Assembly: GCA_023410475.1 (NCBI GenBank)
Contig: JAEYPS010000032.1
Coordinates: 1-64,000 of the forward strand
Direction of reading: 5' to 3'
Length of the DNA: 64,000 bases
Source: Bacillota bacterium
GTDB lineage: Bacteria; Bacillota; Clostridia; Christensenellales; SZUA-584
The position numbers were made by a program, and so were the translations under genes. Below the pieces are notes generated by a model. It did no database searches, was not told where the DNA came from, and saw nothing but the letters and a program-made list of their open reading frames with translations. Shown here one piece after another: positions 1 to 9,325 of the stretch (its first letter is position 1; the number at the start of each line of letters is the position of its first letter).

Positions 1-1
1 C

Positions 2-109
2 CATTCCTCAATTGGTTATCGTACTCCGGTGCAGTTTGAGAATGAACTTAAAATGGACAAAAATGTAGTAACTGAAATGGAGGTCAAAAGTACGGGCTTT
101 TGTGTCTAG
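2..109 (+). CDS. IS3-family transposase, C-terminal end (cut by window edge)
   Basis: Frame 2 reads HSSIGYRTPVQFENELKMDK and ends at TAG 107-109. The HSSIGYRTPVQFE string is the usual C-terminal signature of IS3/IS150-group DDE integrase transposases. The 5' part lies outside the window, so whether the gene is intact is unknown. The same frame stays open after the TAG to a TAA at 221-223, which may mean a nonsense mutation or simple chance. Confidence 0.6.
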   Translation, partial: HSSIGYRTPVQFENELKMDKNVVTEMEVKSTGFCV

Positions 110-469
110 GATATTGACCTAATATCACTAGATATTGGTAATGGTAAACTCAAACAGGACAATAAATTGATTCAAGACTATACCAAGGCCGGATATGGTA
201 CAATTGTAAATTTAGAAATATAAAGAACCAATTAAAGACCTAAATATTTCAATTCCAAAAAAACGTGAAATCAGACGCTTTTTGTTGGAAAGCGGCAGGA
301 CAAGTCTTAGAGATTAGTAAATGAATTGAATTTAAGCCAGGAACGTGGTTGTAGCGCGGCTTGCGGCAGAGAAGAGCGAATTAAAGAAGCATATCAATTT
401 ACGATCTACCGCGTCTGCGGAGCGTACAGGAGCGATCATAATGATTATATTTTGCTGCATGCTGTTTAA

Positions 470-757
470 TGGCCGGTTATTATCATTATAGAGGTCTTTT
501 CTGATTTGAAAGGCTATAAAGTCATTGTCGGACACCTGGTTTTTGTGGTTCCAGCAGGCCTGATATGTTGAGGCGGCGGTGGCTTCCTACTCAGAAGGTT
601 TGGGAGAGAAAAAGCAAGTGAAGCGGGGCATGTAGTCGCCAATCAAAACAGAGAGATTCGCGTACTGGAAAGCAGTATTGCCGAAAAAGAAAAGGCGATT
701 GTGCAGCACAACCAAACAATTGACAGGCTGATTGCAGAGCTTCGACAAGTTCAATAA
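470..757 (+). pseudogene. Remnant of a small membrane/coiled-coil protein with an in-frame stop
   Basis: One frame is readable from about 470 to TAA 755-757, broken by TGA at 569-571. Before the stop it encodes a hydrophobic stretch (VIVGHLVFVVPAGLIC). After it come a short basic patch and a heptad-like helix (REIRVLESSIAEKEKAIVQH). The layout, one membrane helix then a coiled coil, resembles small phage or cell-envelope proteins, but I recognise no family. There is no convincing start codon or ribosome site. It is probably a decayed gene. Confidence 0.25.
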
Positions 758-837
758 GCGGTTGCGTTAAAAATTATGACTATATTTCAACCGAACAATA
801 AAGCACAAAATCGACATACGGTGTAGACTGACACTTG

Positions 838-1004
838 TCAAGTGGACATTTAAAAAAGGGAGTCAGCGACGATGCCCTTTTGAAGCAGCTTTATCTGGTT
901 ACATGCATGTAACGGCCAAATGGACGGTGCCTATCAAGGATTGGGGAAGTATCCTGATGCACCTGATGATTTGCTTTGGTGATAGAGTCAACGTCCGACT
1001 CTAA
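838..1004 (+). pseudogene. IS256 (mutator) family transposase, frameshifted C-terminal remnant
   Basis: Two overlapping frames together give the C-terminus of an IS256-family transposase. The first reads KKGVSDDALLKQLYLVTCM to a stop at 910-912. The second, shifted, reads HVTAKWTVPIKDWGSILMHL then MICFGDRV and stops at 1002-1004. The pattern 'sdDaLlK.lYLa...kW..PI.dWg..l.qL.i.FgdR' is typical of this family. The frameshift near 900 and the lack of upstream coding sequence mark it as a dead fragment. Confidence 0.6.
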
Positions 1005-1011
1005 GGGCGGC

Positions 1012-1083
1012 TAAAACGACGGCGAAGGCCCGTCAAGGCACACTTCGCTCTGAAGGCCTTGACTGCCCATCGCCGTCGTTTTA
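1012..1083. repeat. Long two-tier inverted repeat
   Basis: Perfect 14-bp outer arms lie at 1012-1025 and 1070-1083 (TAAAACGACGGCGA and its complement). An inner 8-bp pair lies at 1032-1039 and 1056-1063 (GTCAAGGC/GCCTTGAC). It starts eight bases after the IS256 remnant's stop, so it could be that element's terminator or end structure. No T-tract follows. Confidence 0.55.
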
Positions 1084-1093
1084 CGGTAACGAT

Positions 1094-1120
1094 ATAGGGC
1101 AAGGATGAACCTTGCCCTAT
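1094..1120. terminator. Perfect 11-bp hairpin between converging transposase remnants
   Basis: Arms ATAGGGCAAGG (1094-1104) and CCTTGCCCTAT (1110-1120) pair perfectly around the loop ATGAA. It sits between the plus-strand IS256 remnant and the minus-strand IS3 remnant, so it may act as a bidirectional terminator. There is no clear T-run, so Rho-independent function is uncertain. Confidence 0.4.
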
Positions 1121-1124
1121 GGAC

Positions 1125-1385
1125 CACTTGAAATTTTCGGAGAATACACAAAATTTTCGGCGCTACTTTGTGTTCTATACTCCCATTGGACTCAAGCACT
1201 TCAGATTATCTTGAAATCTATATTGTTATAGAATTCAAGATAATCTTCAAGCATTGCTCTTAATTATTTAAACTGTAAAACCTATTTAAATAATACATCT
1301 CTGATTTCAATGTTCCCCAAAAGGATTCTACAGGAGCGTTGTCTAAGCACTTTCCGGCTCACGACATGCTTTGTATCATATTCTG
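1125..1385 (-). pseudogene. IS3-family transposase, decayed C-terminal fragment
   Basis: Read on the minus strand, the segment gives MIQSMS, a stop, then AGKCLDNAPVESFWGTLKSE and MYYLNRFYS. This matches the conserved SMSRkGnClDNApmESFfGtLKsE block of IS3 transposases. Later pieces in other frames (YNNIDF, then EYRTQSSAENF) match the family's tail. In-frame stops and at least two frameshifts show it is non-functional. It is a separate copy from the one at the left edge. Confidence 0.6.
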
Positions 1386-1695
1386 TGAGTTTAGTTTAGT
1401 AGTGGAATCGCTCAAAACGCCTTTAAATAGGCACATTCGGCTTCCCGCCTTACGTGTTTCGAACTATAGGCCTACCGCCTCCTAAACGTATTATTTTCTT
1501 TGTGAGATATTGGTCTATCTTCCGTAAAGCCCATAGTTTAATAATATTAACCATTAAAATTAAAAAGGTTGAAAGCATGTGACGAAATTTATTTGGATGG
1601 TTGTATGTATTATCTGATGAAGATGCGTAACTTTCGATTCAATTAGAAACTATTTGATTTGGAGAAATTACTCACAAACTTACGTAGATATAGAT
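1386..1695. other. Intergenic stretch, nothing recognised
   Basis: AT-rich sequence downstream of the sugar ABC operon's last gene. I see no open frame with a ribosome site, no strong hairpin with a T-tract and no transposase motif. Confidence 0.5.
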
Positions 1696-2793
1696 CTAAT
1701 ACTGAATTAAAATTTCATTTGAATCAAACAATACAACATTATTCCATTCAAAACAAAGATTTGATAAATAGTTATCAAGTTTATTGTCAGCTAAAATGCG
1801 GGCAATAAAATGGTTATTACATCCTTGGACATTTAAATGAATATAAATATCAGCACCGGTATTCTCACTATATAAAAACTCTGCTTTCAGGCAGCCTTTT
1901 TGCAAAATGGAGCCAACAGAAACATGCTCCGGTCTTATACCTAGAGTAAGCATTTTTCCAATCAGTTTTTTTTCATATAGATGCTCTTTGATATAATCTG
2001 GCACACTCATTTCCATTTCACCAATGTATAAATACAAATCACCTTGCCTTGTCTCAAAATAGCAGGATAACAGATTCATTTTCGGATTACCAATAAACCC
2101 GGCTACAAAAGTGTTAGCAGGGCTTTCATAAATTTTCATTGGATTATCCGACTGTTGAAGAACGCCTTTATCCATAACGGTAATTTTAGTCGCCATAGTC
2201 ATGGCTTCGATCTGATCATGAGTCACATAAACGAACGTTGTACCTAATTCCTTGTGCAGACGGGATAATTCTGCTCGCATCTGCGTACGCAAGGCGGCGT
2301 CAAGATTGGCTAAAGGTTCGTCAAACAAAAACACATTCGGGCGGCGTACGATAGCCCTTCCAAGCGCGACGCGTTGCCTCTCGCCTCCGGACAGTTCATG
2401 CGGCCTGCGCTTCAAAAGATGGGATACGTTCAGAATTTCTGCAGCCTCGCTGACCCTCTTTGTGATATCGGATTTGCTCATTTTACGCATCTTCAATCCG
2501 AATCCCATATTATCGAAAACCGACATATGCGGGTATATCGCGTAATCCTGAAACACCATCGCCATGTCCCTGTCCTTTGGCGGCATTTCATTGATCTTCT
2601 TTCCATCCAGATAAATTTCGCCGCTTGTGATCACTTCCAATCCGGCGATCATGCGCAGCGTGGTGGTCTTGCCGCACCCGGAAGGCCCCACGATCACCAT
2701 GAATTCCTTATCGCTGATAACAAGATTCAGGTTTTTTACCGCTTCCACGCCGTTATATGCTTTGACCAGTTCTTTGAGTTCCAATTCAGGCAT
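1696..2793 (-). CDS. Sugar ABC importer ATP-binding protein (MsmK/UgpC/MalK type)
   Basis: A 365-residue ABC ATPase that would power the permease pair encoded upstream in the same operon. Visible motifs are Walker A GPSGCGKTT (36-44), signature LSGGERQR (134-141), Walker B VFLFDEP (154-160) and the switch histidine in THD (191-193). The region beyond about 235 is the TOBE/OB regulatory tail of the carbohydrate-uptake (CUT1) subfamily, which is why an importer is favoured over an exporter. The start ATG is preceded by GAGGAT. It is the last gene of the operon, 20 bp after the binding-protein gene. The substrate is unknown. Confidence 0.92.
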   Translation of the reverse strand: MPELELKELVKAYNGVEAVKNLNLVISDKEFMVIVGPSGCGKTTTLRMIAGLEVITSGEIYLDGKKINEMPPKDRDMAMVFQDYAIYPHMSVFDNMGFGLKMRKMSKSDITKRVSEAAEILNVSHLLKRRPHELSGGERQRVALGRAIVRRPNVFLFDEPLANLDAALRTQMRAELSRLHKELGTTFVYVTHDQIEAMTMATKITVMDKGVLQQSDNPMKIYESPANTFVAGFIGNPKMNLLSCYFETRQGDLYLYIGEMEMSVPDYIKEHLYEKKLIGKMLTLGIRPEHVSVGSILQKGCLKAEFLYSENTGADIYIHLNVQGCNNHFIARILADNKLDNYLSNLCFEWNNVVLFDSNEILIQY

Positions 2794-2813
2794 CGTATCA
2801 TCCTCGACATTTA

Positions 2814-4115
2814 TTATTGTTCTTTAAAATATAACTCCATTTTATCAGCCATATTTTTAGCCGCAGCGTCCGCCGAAATTTCACTTCTGAAATACCGTTT
2901 AACTTCATCAAAAACAATTTTTTCAAGAGGGCTGACAAACCCATTGGAGATCTTGCCAATAGCGCCTAGCGTGTCTGACGTATCTTTTATTGTTTTTTCC
3001 GTATCAATAGTCAGCCCATACGATTCAGCGAGGCCGGGCAATCTATTATTTATGAATTTTTCAGCCGCTTTCCGGTTGACAGGTGTATCGGAACCGGATA
3101 ACTGTATTTCTTCGCTCAATAGGAATTTGGCAAATTCCCACGCGGTGCCTTTATATTTGCTAGCAGCATTGATACATACAAGATTTACTGGAAATATTTT
3201 ATTCCCTTTATTGTTTTCACTGCAATCTGAAGGTATGTCATAATAATAGAGACCGGGCTCACATTCAATATTAAGCAGGCCTTCTATACCGGTTGCATAT
3301 TCTTTAAAGAACGCTTTATCAAAAATTTCCACCTGATATCCCGCACTATATTTGACACATAGATCCTGCTCGCTCCATTCTTTGCATTGTTCCAGCAGCT
3401 TTATCATTTCGGGTGAATTCAAGTTTTGCGTTTTGTTTTCAGCATTGATAAAATCGTCGGCTCTGTCTTTATAGCGCCTTTGAAATATATCATAATCGGT
3501 AAACGCATATAAAACGCCGCTTCTTTTTACATCTTTGGTTAGTTCAAAAAACTGTTCCCAATTGAGATTTGGCTGTGACTTAAGTTCGGGTACTTCAACG
3601 CGCGAACCAAGCGTGTTGCAGCAAAAAAACAGCGGGAAAGCATACATTTCATCTCCAACCGCTAGTGTTCTTATGATATTCATATAATATGCGTCAGTTG
3701 TAAAATCCGGATCCTGCGATATCCAGCCTTCCATATTGCACAGGTGCTTGTTTTGCCCAATTGCATTATAGTCCAGGTAAAAGCCCGCATAGATATCAGC
3801 GCCTTTGCCGGATATCAATTCCGCTTTTATTTTATCAAGGTTTGTAATTAGCTCTTCAATAGACTGTCCACTATCATAGTCATTGATTACATTCACCTTG
3901 ATGCCGGTTTCTTCTTCAAACTTCTTTGCCGCGCTTGCGTAAAAATTATTCGAGTAATCCACGACCTCTATAGTAATCTCTGTCGTTCCATCCTCCGGAA
4001 GAGGCGCCATTTCGCCAGGGCTCACGCTTTTCGTCGGGCTCATGCTTTTTGTGCCGCACGCGCTCAACAGAAAAACAAATCCAATGAAAATAAGTAATAG
4101 TTTATTTTTTTCCAT
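2814..4115 (-). CDS. Extracellular sugar-binding lipoprotein of an ABC importer
   Basis: A 433-residue solute-binding protein. The N-terminus is a lipoprotein signal with lipobox LSAC and the acylated cysteine at 20, so it should be tethered outside the membrane. The rest resembles family 1 (maltose-type) binding proteins: an early KFEEETGIKVNVI strand and a late region with ASKYKGTAWEFAKFLL. GGAGG precedes the ATG. The gene begins 1 bp after the HlyD-like gene stops, so the two are probably translationally linked. Ligand cannot be read from sequence. Confidence 0.88.
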   Translation of the reverse strand: MEKNKLLLIFIGFVFLLSACGTKSMSPTKSVSPGEMAPLPEDGTTEITIEVVDYSNNFYASAAKKFEEETGIKVNVINDYDSGQSIEELITNLDKIKAELISGKGADIYAGFYLDYNAIGQNKHLCNMEGWISQDPDFTTDAYYMNIIRTLAVGDEMYAFPLFFCCNTLGSRVEVPELKSQPNLNWEQFFELTKDVKRSGVLYAFTDYDIFQRRYKDRADDFINAENKTQNLNSPEMIKLLEQCKEWSEQDLCVKYSAGYQVEIFDKAFFKEYATGIEGLLNIECEPGLYYYDIPSDCSENNKGNKIFPVNLVCINAASKYKGTAWEFAKFLLSEEIQLSGSDTPVNRKAAEKFINNRLPGLAESYGLTIDTEKTIKDTSDTLGAIGKISNGFVSPLEKIVFDEVKRYFRSEISADAAAKNMADKMELYFKEQ

Positions 4116-4116
4116 T

Positions 4117-5139
4117 TCAATCCTCCATTATTTTGATTCGCCCGCCAAAAAGCTCCTGGTCGCTCTCCGTTACAATCCGGTCGCCGGAATAGAGCTGCGT
4201 ATCTATTGCGGCGTTTGTATCATCCTGATCCAGCACCCTGACAAACATTTTGTACAGACGGTATTCATCTCCAAGCGGCCCCTGCACGGTTTCGATTTTA
4301 AATATATAATCTCTGTTTGCATCGCTGTGCAGAGCGCCGACGGGGACGAGCGTGATATAGTAGCCAGACATTTTCGTGAAGCTGACTTCAGCCAATTGCC
4401 CTGCCTGGACTTCATTCAACGGATCTTTCAAATCCACCAGCACATCCATATTGCCGTTCTGCGCAGCTCTTACCTGTCTGACAGACCCCTCATATGTTCT
4501 GTTCAGTATGGGTACATAGATGTCCAGTCTATCGTTAAGCTCAAAATAGGTCGCTTGTTTTTGCGTCACGTTTAATACCACCTGCAGACCTTCCTCAACG
4601 GATCCCAAATTAACAAGAGGCTCTGATGTATTGGCCGTCATGCCGGTTTGCGCGAAAAGTGCTGTCAAGTACCCATCTGCCGGGGCTATGATGACAGAGC
4701 CGTCGATTTCAGCCTTTTTGTCATTAATCTTTTTATCTAAGACTATCATGGATAGCTTATACGTTTTTGAAGAAAGATATTTTTTTGAATCCTTTAACTG
4801 CTGCTTTTCCAGTTCCAGCTGAAGTAAGTCGTTCTCCAGACCGGAAACATCGAGCCGGATGAGTACTTGATCTTTTTGAACAAAATCACCCTCTTTGACC
4901 AGCACTTCCACAACCTTTTGAACGCAAGGCGCATAAAGCGCATATTCTTTTTTGGCGGCTGCGACCGCTTCACACGTGAACAAACGCTTAAGCGCGCCGT
5001 ATGTCGGGTTCGCATATTTGACCGACGGCAGGTTCATGTTATAAAGCGTCTTGGAGAAGAAGGTAAAGATCAAAACGATGATCACGAATACTATAGTCGC
5101 CACAAGACTTTTTTTCATAGGTTTTTTATTTGATTCCAC
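4117..5139 (-). CDS. HlyD/RND-type membrane fusion (adaptor) protein inside a sugar ABC operon
   Basis: A 340-residue protein with one N-terminal membrane helix (about 12-33). A lipoyl-like half-motif (VQKVVEVLVKEGDFVQKDQV, near 72-91) is followed by a short coiled coil, the partner lipoyl half (VIIAPADGYLTALFAQTGM) and beta-barrel sheets. That order is typical of HlyD/MFP adaptors. These normally pair with exporters, yet here the gene sits between importer permease and binding-protein genes. The start is GTG, 14 bp inside the permease gene, with GGAGGG 13 bases upstream. It may help assemble the binding protein or cross the cell wall, but that is inference. Confidence 0.75.
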   Translation of the reverse strand: MESNKKPMKKSLVATIVFVIIVLIFTFFSKTLYNMNLPSVKYANPTYGALKRLFTCEAVAAAKKEYALYAPCVQKVVEVLVKEGDFVQKDQVLIRLDVSGLENDLLQLELEKQQLKDSKKYLSSKTYKLSMIVLDKKINDKKAEIDGSVIIAPADGYLTALFAQTGMTANTSEPLVNLGSVEEGLQVVLNVTQKQATYFELNDRLDIYVPILNRTYEGSVRQVRAAQNGNMDVLVDLKDPLNEVQAGQLAEVSFTKMSGYYITLVPVGALHSDANRDYIFKIETVQGPLGDEYRLYKMFVRVLDQDDTNAAIDTQLYSGDRIVTESDQELFGGRIKIMED

Positions 5140-5959
5140 TGAGCTTTATTCCCTCCAGCAATTGTTTTTCCCCGTTCATGAATATCAGCAGCATCGGCAG
5201 CATAAACACGACGGAAGCTGCAAACGCCATTTGTATGAATTGATTAAAATATGTGAAATACAGCGAAAGCGGCCATTTGGCGGTATCGGACAGGAAAATC
5301 ATCGCCTGCTCCACCATATTCCAGTTGTCTATGAAATAGAGTATCGCAAGCGCCACAACAGTAGTTTTGCATAGTGGCATTATGATGTTGAAAAATATCT
5401 TTATATGCCCGGCGCCGTCCATTCTTGCCGCCTCCAGATAGCTTTTGGGTATTTGCGCCATATGCTGACGCAGCAGAAAAACGCCGAATGTCGAAAAAAT
5501 GCCGGGCAGTATTATGGATATGTGCGTATTCATAATGCCCAAAGCGTCTGCAGTGAGATAGGCCGGAACGAGCGTGACCTGGAAGGGCAGCAGCATAACG
5601 ACGATATAAAGGAAGAAAAGCCATTCTTTCCACTTGTTCTTCATAACGGTGAATGCATACGCTGCTAACGCACTTACCGCCACGTGGCCCGCCACGATAG
5701 AAACCGTCAGCAGTATGGAATTCCAGAAATAATCCCAATATCTGCTGTTTTGTATGAACGCGCTGTCGTACTGTTCAAGAGTAACCTCGCTGGGTATCAG
5801 CTTGATGGATTTATCCGCCACGTGCTCGTCTGTGTATTGTTCAACCTCCCAGCCGGGCATAAAGGAATTGAGCACCGTCACGACCATGGGAAAGACCATG
5901 ACGACCAGCAAAACAGCGAGGACGATGATAAGCAGTATTCTTTTGGGCTTGCGTTTCAT
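5126..5959 (-). CDS. Sugar ABC importer permease, MalG/LacG type
   Basis: A 277-residue inner-membrane protein with six predicted helices. The cytoplasmic EAA loop (YLEAARMDGAGHIKIFFNII) contacts the ATPase. It belongs to the BPD_transp_1 fold of carbohydrate importers, second-permease (MalG-like) type. The ATG has a strong GGAGGTGA site. The start is 4 bp after the partner permease stops, and its own 3' end overlaps the HlyD-like gene by 14 bp, so it is in one transcript with its neighbours. Confidence 0.92.
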   Translation of the reverse strand: MKRKPKRILLIIVLAVLLVVMVFPMVVTVLNSFMPGWEVEQYTDEHVADKSIKLIPSEVTLEQYDSAFIQNSRYWDYFWNSILLTVSIVAGHVAVSALAAYAFTVMKNKWKEWLFFLYIVVMLLPFQVTLVPAYLTADALGIMNTHISIILPGIFSTFGVFLLRQHMAQIPKSYLEAARMDGAGHIKIFFNIIMPLCKTTVVALAILYFIDNWNMVEQAMIFLSDTAKWPLSLYFTYFNQFIQMAFAASVVFMLPMLLIFMNGEKQLLEGIKLSGIK

Positions 5960-5963
5960 ACGT

Positions 5964-6803
5964 TCACCTCCCCAGACGCTTTTGCGCTCTGTGGTTTATG
6001 CGGAACATCACAAGCAGGAAAAGCACAATGATAGCGGTGATGATAAAGGCGGCGGAAGTCAGGCGCGGATAATTCGTATTGTTAAACATGTTGTTCATGT
6101 AATGCTGCAGCATGTAGACGCTTTCGTCCGGATAGGTGCCGGTAATCAAAAATGTTTCCCTGAAAATCTTGAAGCAGTTAACAACAGATAATACTAGCAC
6201 GAAAAATGTCGTAGGCCAAAGGCAGGGGACAGTTATTCCTTTGAACTTCTGAAAAGCTCCCGCCCCGTCCATGGACGCGGATTCGTAGAAACTCACGGGT
6301 ATTTCGCTCAGGCCCGCGAGATACAGCACCATCATAAAACCAAGGTTCTTCCAAAGATAAATGAGCGCGACCACGAACACCGCCCAGCCGCTATGCAAAA
6401 AATCCGTTTCTGGTATGCCCAATGTGCCCAAGACCTGATTGACCGTCCCTCCGGGCGCAAAAAGAATTGACCAGAATATCGCCATCGAAGCCACGGGCAC
6501 TACCAGCGGAGAAATATAAGCGAGGCGAAACAGCCGGCTTTGTTCACCCAAGCTTTTGACGGCTATCGCCACTAAAAGCGGCAGTACTAAATTTAACGGC
6601 ACGCAAAGCAGCAAGAACAGGAGCGTATTTTTAAGCGCCAGCTGAAAAGCTTCGTTTTGTATCGTATAGATAAAGTTATCAAAGCCAAATGATCCGTCCA
6701 CATCACACGCATAGTATAAGCTTCCTATAAAGGGAATAAGGAAGAATATCAAAAAGCCGACTAAACTGGGCATAAGGAATAATAATACCGCATTTTTTCT
6801 CAT
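5964..6803 (-). CDS. Sugar ABC importer permease, MalF type; first gene of the operon
   Basis: A 279-residue permease with six predicted helices and the EAA loop FYESASMDGAGAFQKFKGIT. It is the MalF-like half of the importer. No strong ribosome site precedes the ATG. The 280 bp upstream (6804-7083) are AT-rich and should hold the operon promoter, but no minus-strand -35/-10 pair there is convincing. No regulator gene adjoins the operon. Confidence 0.9.
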   Translation of the reverse strand: MRKNAVLLFLMPSLVGFLIFFLIPFIGSLYYACDVDGSFGFDNFIYTIQNEAFQLALKNTLLFLLLCVPLNLVLPLLVAIAVKSLGEQSRLFRLAYISPLVVPVASMAIFWSILFAPGGTVNQVLGTLGIPETDFLHSGWAVFVVALIYLWKNLGFMMVLYLAGLSEIPVSFYESASMDGAGAFQKFKGITVPCLWPTTFFVLVLSVVNCFKIFRETFLITGTYPDESVYMLQHYMNNMFNNTNYPRLTSAAFIITAIIVLFLLVMFRINHRAQKRLGR

Positions 6804-7083
6804 TTACATTTTACCAGAATAAATGTATAATTTGCCTTTTTATTTGGTATCATATCACAATATTTATTAATAATAAAATACCACTTGATTGAAATTAATA
6901 TAATATTATTAAACCAATTCACATATACTACTCATATACACGCCAAAATACCAAGACTCAACCCATATAGCAAACACCACCGAACGTATCTAGTGGTGTC
7001 CTGTTTGCCCACTGAAGGCTGCCACTTATCTTATTATGTTTTCGAAAATCACTACGTGAGGTACCCTTTCGAAGCGCTCTTAT

Positions 7084-7430
7084 TTACCTGTTCAAAAAGT
7101 CGTGCAGCTTTTTAATATCGTCTTCATAAATCTTGGGCTGCATTACCGATATGCTCTTGTAGCTGCCGGGCTCATATTCGAGGAGGTATCTGAACTTTTG
7201 AAGCTCTTATCCCGCCATGCCTTTTATCGTGCCCGCGATGTCTATCATCTTATCGAGAGGTAAATCCGTACGCACATACTGTATCATCGCCCCTGCAAGG
7301 CCGGGTATCTGCCCGAGGCTTATACCTTTTGCCTTGCGGAACAGCGCTGAGAGCACGGTTTGCTGCCGGCCTATCCTGCCTGCGTCGCCGCCTGGGTCCT
7401 TATCCACAAATGCCCCCTGAATCAACATCT
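7084..7430 (-). pseudogene. LytR-CpsA-Psr (LCP) family protein, C-terminal fragment with nonsense codon
   Basis: The minus-strand frame ending at 7084 reads DPGGDAGRIGRQQTVLSAL, then LRTDLPLDKMIDIAG-like sequence, a TAA at 7207-7209, and continues in the same frame as ELQKFRYLLEYEPGSYKSIS to the final stop. DPGGDAGRI.RQQ and the following helices are typical of the end of LCP domains, which attach wall polymers to peptidoglycan. The N-terminal two thirds are missing and the in-frame TAA breaks the rest, so this is a relic. Confidence 0.6.
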
Positions 7431-7551
7431 GCGGTGGCTCCATCGCGGAAAGGATAACGCTAAAGCCTGTGGCTATTGAACAGGATGAGATAACGGGTAT
7501 GATTGTTGTGGAGATAGCTATTAATGAATTGTCTGAGGAACGTCGGCCATA

Positions 7552-7866
7552 GTGATGCCAAGCGGAGAAATTATTTATATTAGTGATAAAAGCGGCGATA
7601 CAGTAAGGCTGCAAATCAGCAAAGATGATTTGAACGAACACGGATGGCTTAAGATCACCACCCTGAGCGCAGAGAACATTCCGCTGGGCTTATTTGGTAT
7701 TCAGATTTTGGACGATGAAGACAAGGTGTTGATTATGAATACCGAAAACGGTTGGGACGGTCTTCTATCAACGTTGATTTGGATATCTATCAGTGTTGTA
7801 ACCGCTGGCATTATTATCAGTGTATGCAAACGAAAGGGGTTGGGAGATAGAAGATACCTATATTGA
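7552..7866 (+). CDS. Unknown 104-residue protein with C-terminal membrane helix
   Basis: Not recognised. Residues 1-70 look like a small soluble domain (SGEIIYISDKSGDTVRLQIS). Residues about 72-92 form a membrane helix ending in a basic tail. There is no good ribosome site. The 3' end runs 47 bp into the truncated recombinase gene in another frame, so the reading frame may itself be a fragment joined at a deletion point. Treat it as doubtful. Confidence 0.3.
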   Translation: MMPSGEIIYISDKSGDTVRLQISKDDLNEHGWLKITTLSAENIPLGLFGIQILDDEDKVLIMNTENGWDGLLSTLIWISISVVTAGIIISVCKRKGLGDRRYLY

Positions 7867-8901
7867 TGACGGAATCAGCGGCACAACGTTTGACCGACCA
7901 GGATTTCAGCGTTTGATCGATGATATCGAAAAGAAACGCATTAATATGGTGATCGTCAAAGACCTGTCTCGGCTTGGCAGAAACTATTCGCAGGTTGGAC
8001 ATTACACGGATTTCTTCTTACCGAAGCACAATGTTCGGTTTATCGCAATCGGCGATAATGTGGACAGCGAAAAGGATAACGACTTAACCGGGTTTCTGAA
8101 CGTGATCCATGAGCATTATGCCAAGGACACGTCGCGTAAGATCAAGACCACCAAAAAAACGCAGATGAAGAAGGGCGAGTTTATCGGCAGCCAACCCGCT
8201 ATGGGATACAAGCGTGTATCAGGAACGGCAGTCATCAGGCGTATTCGAGATATCGGTGCAGCACATACAGCAATCAGGGCAAAACCGCTTGCAACTTTCA
8301 TGCCGTTGGCGAAGATGAGCTTGAAGTCATTGTGCTCAGCGAAATCCAGAAGTTCTCAAGCATTGCGGCTAATTATGCTGATGCCTTGCTTGATAAGCTG
8401 CTTAAGATTAACGACAGAATGAAATCCAGAAGCGGCATGGTGGCTGAACAGAGGCTTCAAAGAGTCGAGCGAGAACATCAGGGTATAGCGCCGAAGATTG
8501 ATGTCTTGCTGGAACAGATGATAAGCGGCAATGTCTCTGAGGTCATGTTCAAGAAACTGATGAACGGCTATGAAGAAAAGCAGGAAGAGCTCTCCAATCA
8601 ACGTATCGCGCTAAAAGCCGAACTGAATGAAATCAGGGATGACACCAAATACATCAAGGGTGTCGTTGATAAGTTCAAAGCCAGAGACTATATTGACACA
8701 CTCGACATAGAAACGGTTGTTGAACTGATTGACCATATCGAGGTGTTCAAGAAGGAAAAGGCGGAGAGCGGTTATATCCAGAGAGTTGATATCTATTTCA
8801 ATTTCATTGGTAAAATCAATCACACGGACTTTGATGGTCTTAAGGATTATCTGAAAGACAAGGTATCTAAAGATCTAACCGACCAGCAGCAAGTAGTATA
8901 A
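7820..8901 (+). pseudogene. Large serine recombinase with N-terminal truncation and internal deletion
   Basis: Frame one (7820-8220) gives the second half of a resolvase domain (ERGWEIEDTYIDDGISGTTF, DLSRLGRN, GFLNVIHEHYAKD) up to GSQPAMGYKR. It lacks the N-terminal catalytic serine segment. At about 8221 the sequence jumps and shifts frame to the zinc-ribbon and tail (YRCSTYSNQGKTACNFHAVG, then the DUF4368-like coiled coil) ending at 8901. The whole Recombinase domain is missing. The intact relative at 26819-28504 shows what was lost. It is not functional. Confidence 0.8.
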
Positions 8902-8915
8902 TCTCCACAGAAAAA

Positions 8916-8940
8916 TCACAAGGCACAGTGTACCTTGTGA
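8916..8940. terminator. 8-bp hairpin after the recombinase relic
   Basis: TCACAAGG (8916-8923) pairs with CCTTGTGA (8933-8940) around a 9-nt loop, 15 bp after the recombinase stop. No T-tract follows. It is probably the old terminator of that gene. Confidence 0.35.
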
Positions 8941-9325
8941 AAGTGGCGGAGAGAGAAGACCCCGAACTCCAGCACTTGAAATTGAACAGTTATAGAGAAG
9001 AAGTAGTTTAGCCTAATACTATGGAACCATCGAAAATGAAGACAGGGGCTTAGTTTTCTTGCCTCCACAAAACAGAATGCTGGCATTATTATTTATGTCA
9101 GGTATTGGGCATGGTTCCAACTTTCGAATACTACATTTTTACTATACTTTGAAACAAGAACATGTATGAGTGAAAGATTTTATTCAGGATAACACCGTTG
9201 AAGCCGTATATGTCGCTTAAAACTGACTGCTTAGCCCTCCCTCATGTATTTTTGAACTTATCTCTACTAATTATTAATATTGCCATTACTTCACCGCATT
9301 CTGAAATACCAATAATGGTTTTGTA
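8941..9325. other. Intergenic stretch, nothing recognised
   Basis: No open frame with a ribosome site and no familiar motif before the response-regulator promoter. Confidence 0.4.

Noticed and set aside
2374..3243. Plus-strand open frame of 289 codons
   Set aside because: Antisense to the ABC ATPase and the binding-protein lipoprotein; no start signal.
7430..7551. Short plus-strand peptide EQDEITGMIVVEIAINELSE
   Set aside because: No start, no ribosome site and no family match; it probably belongs to a deletion junction.
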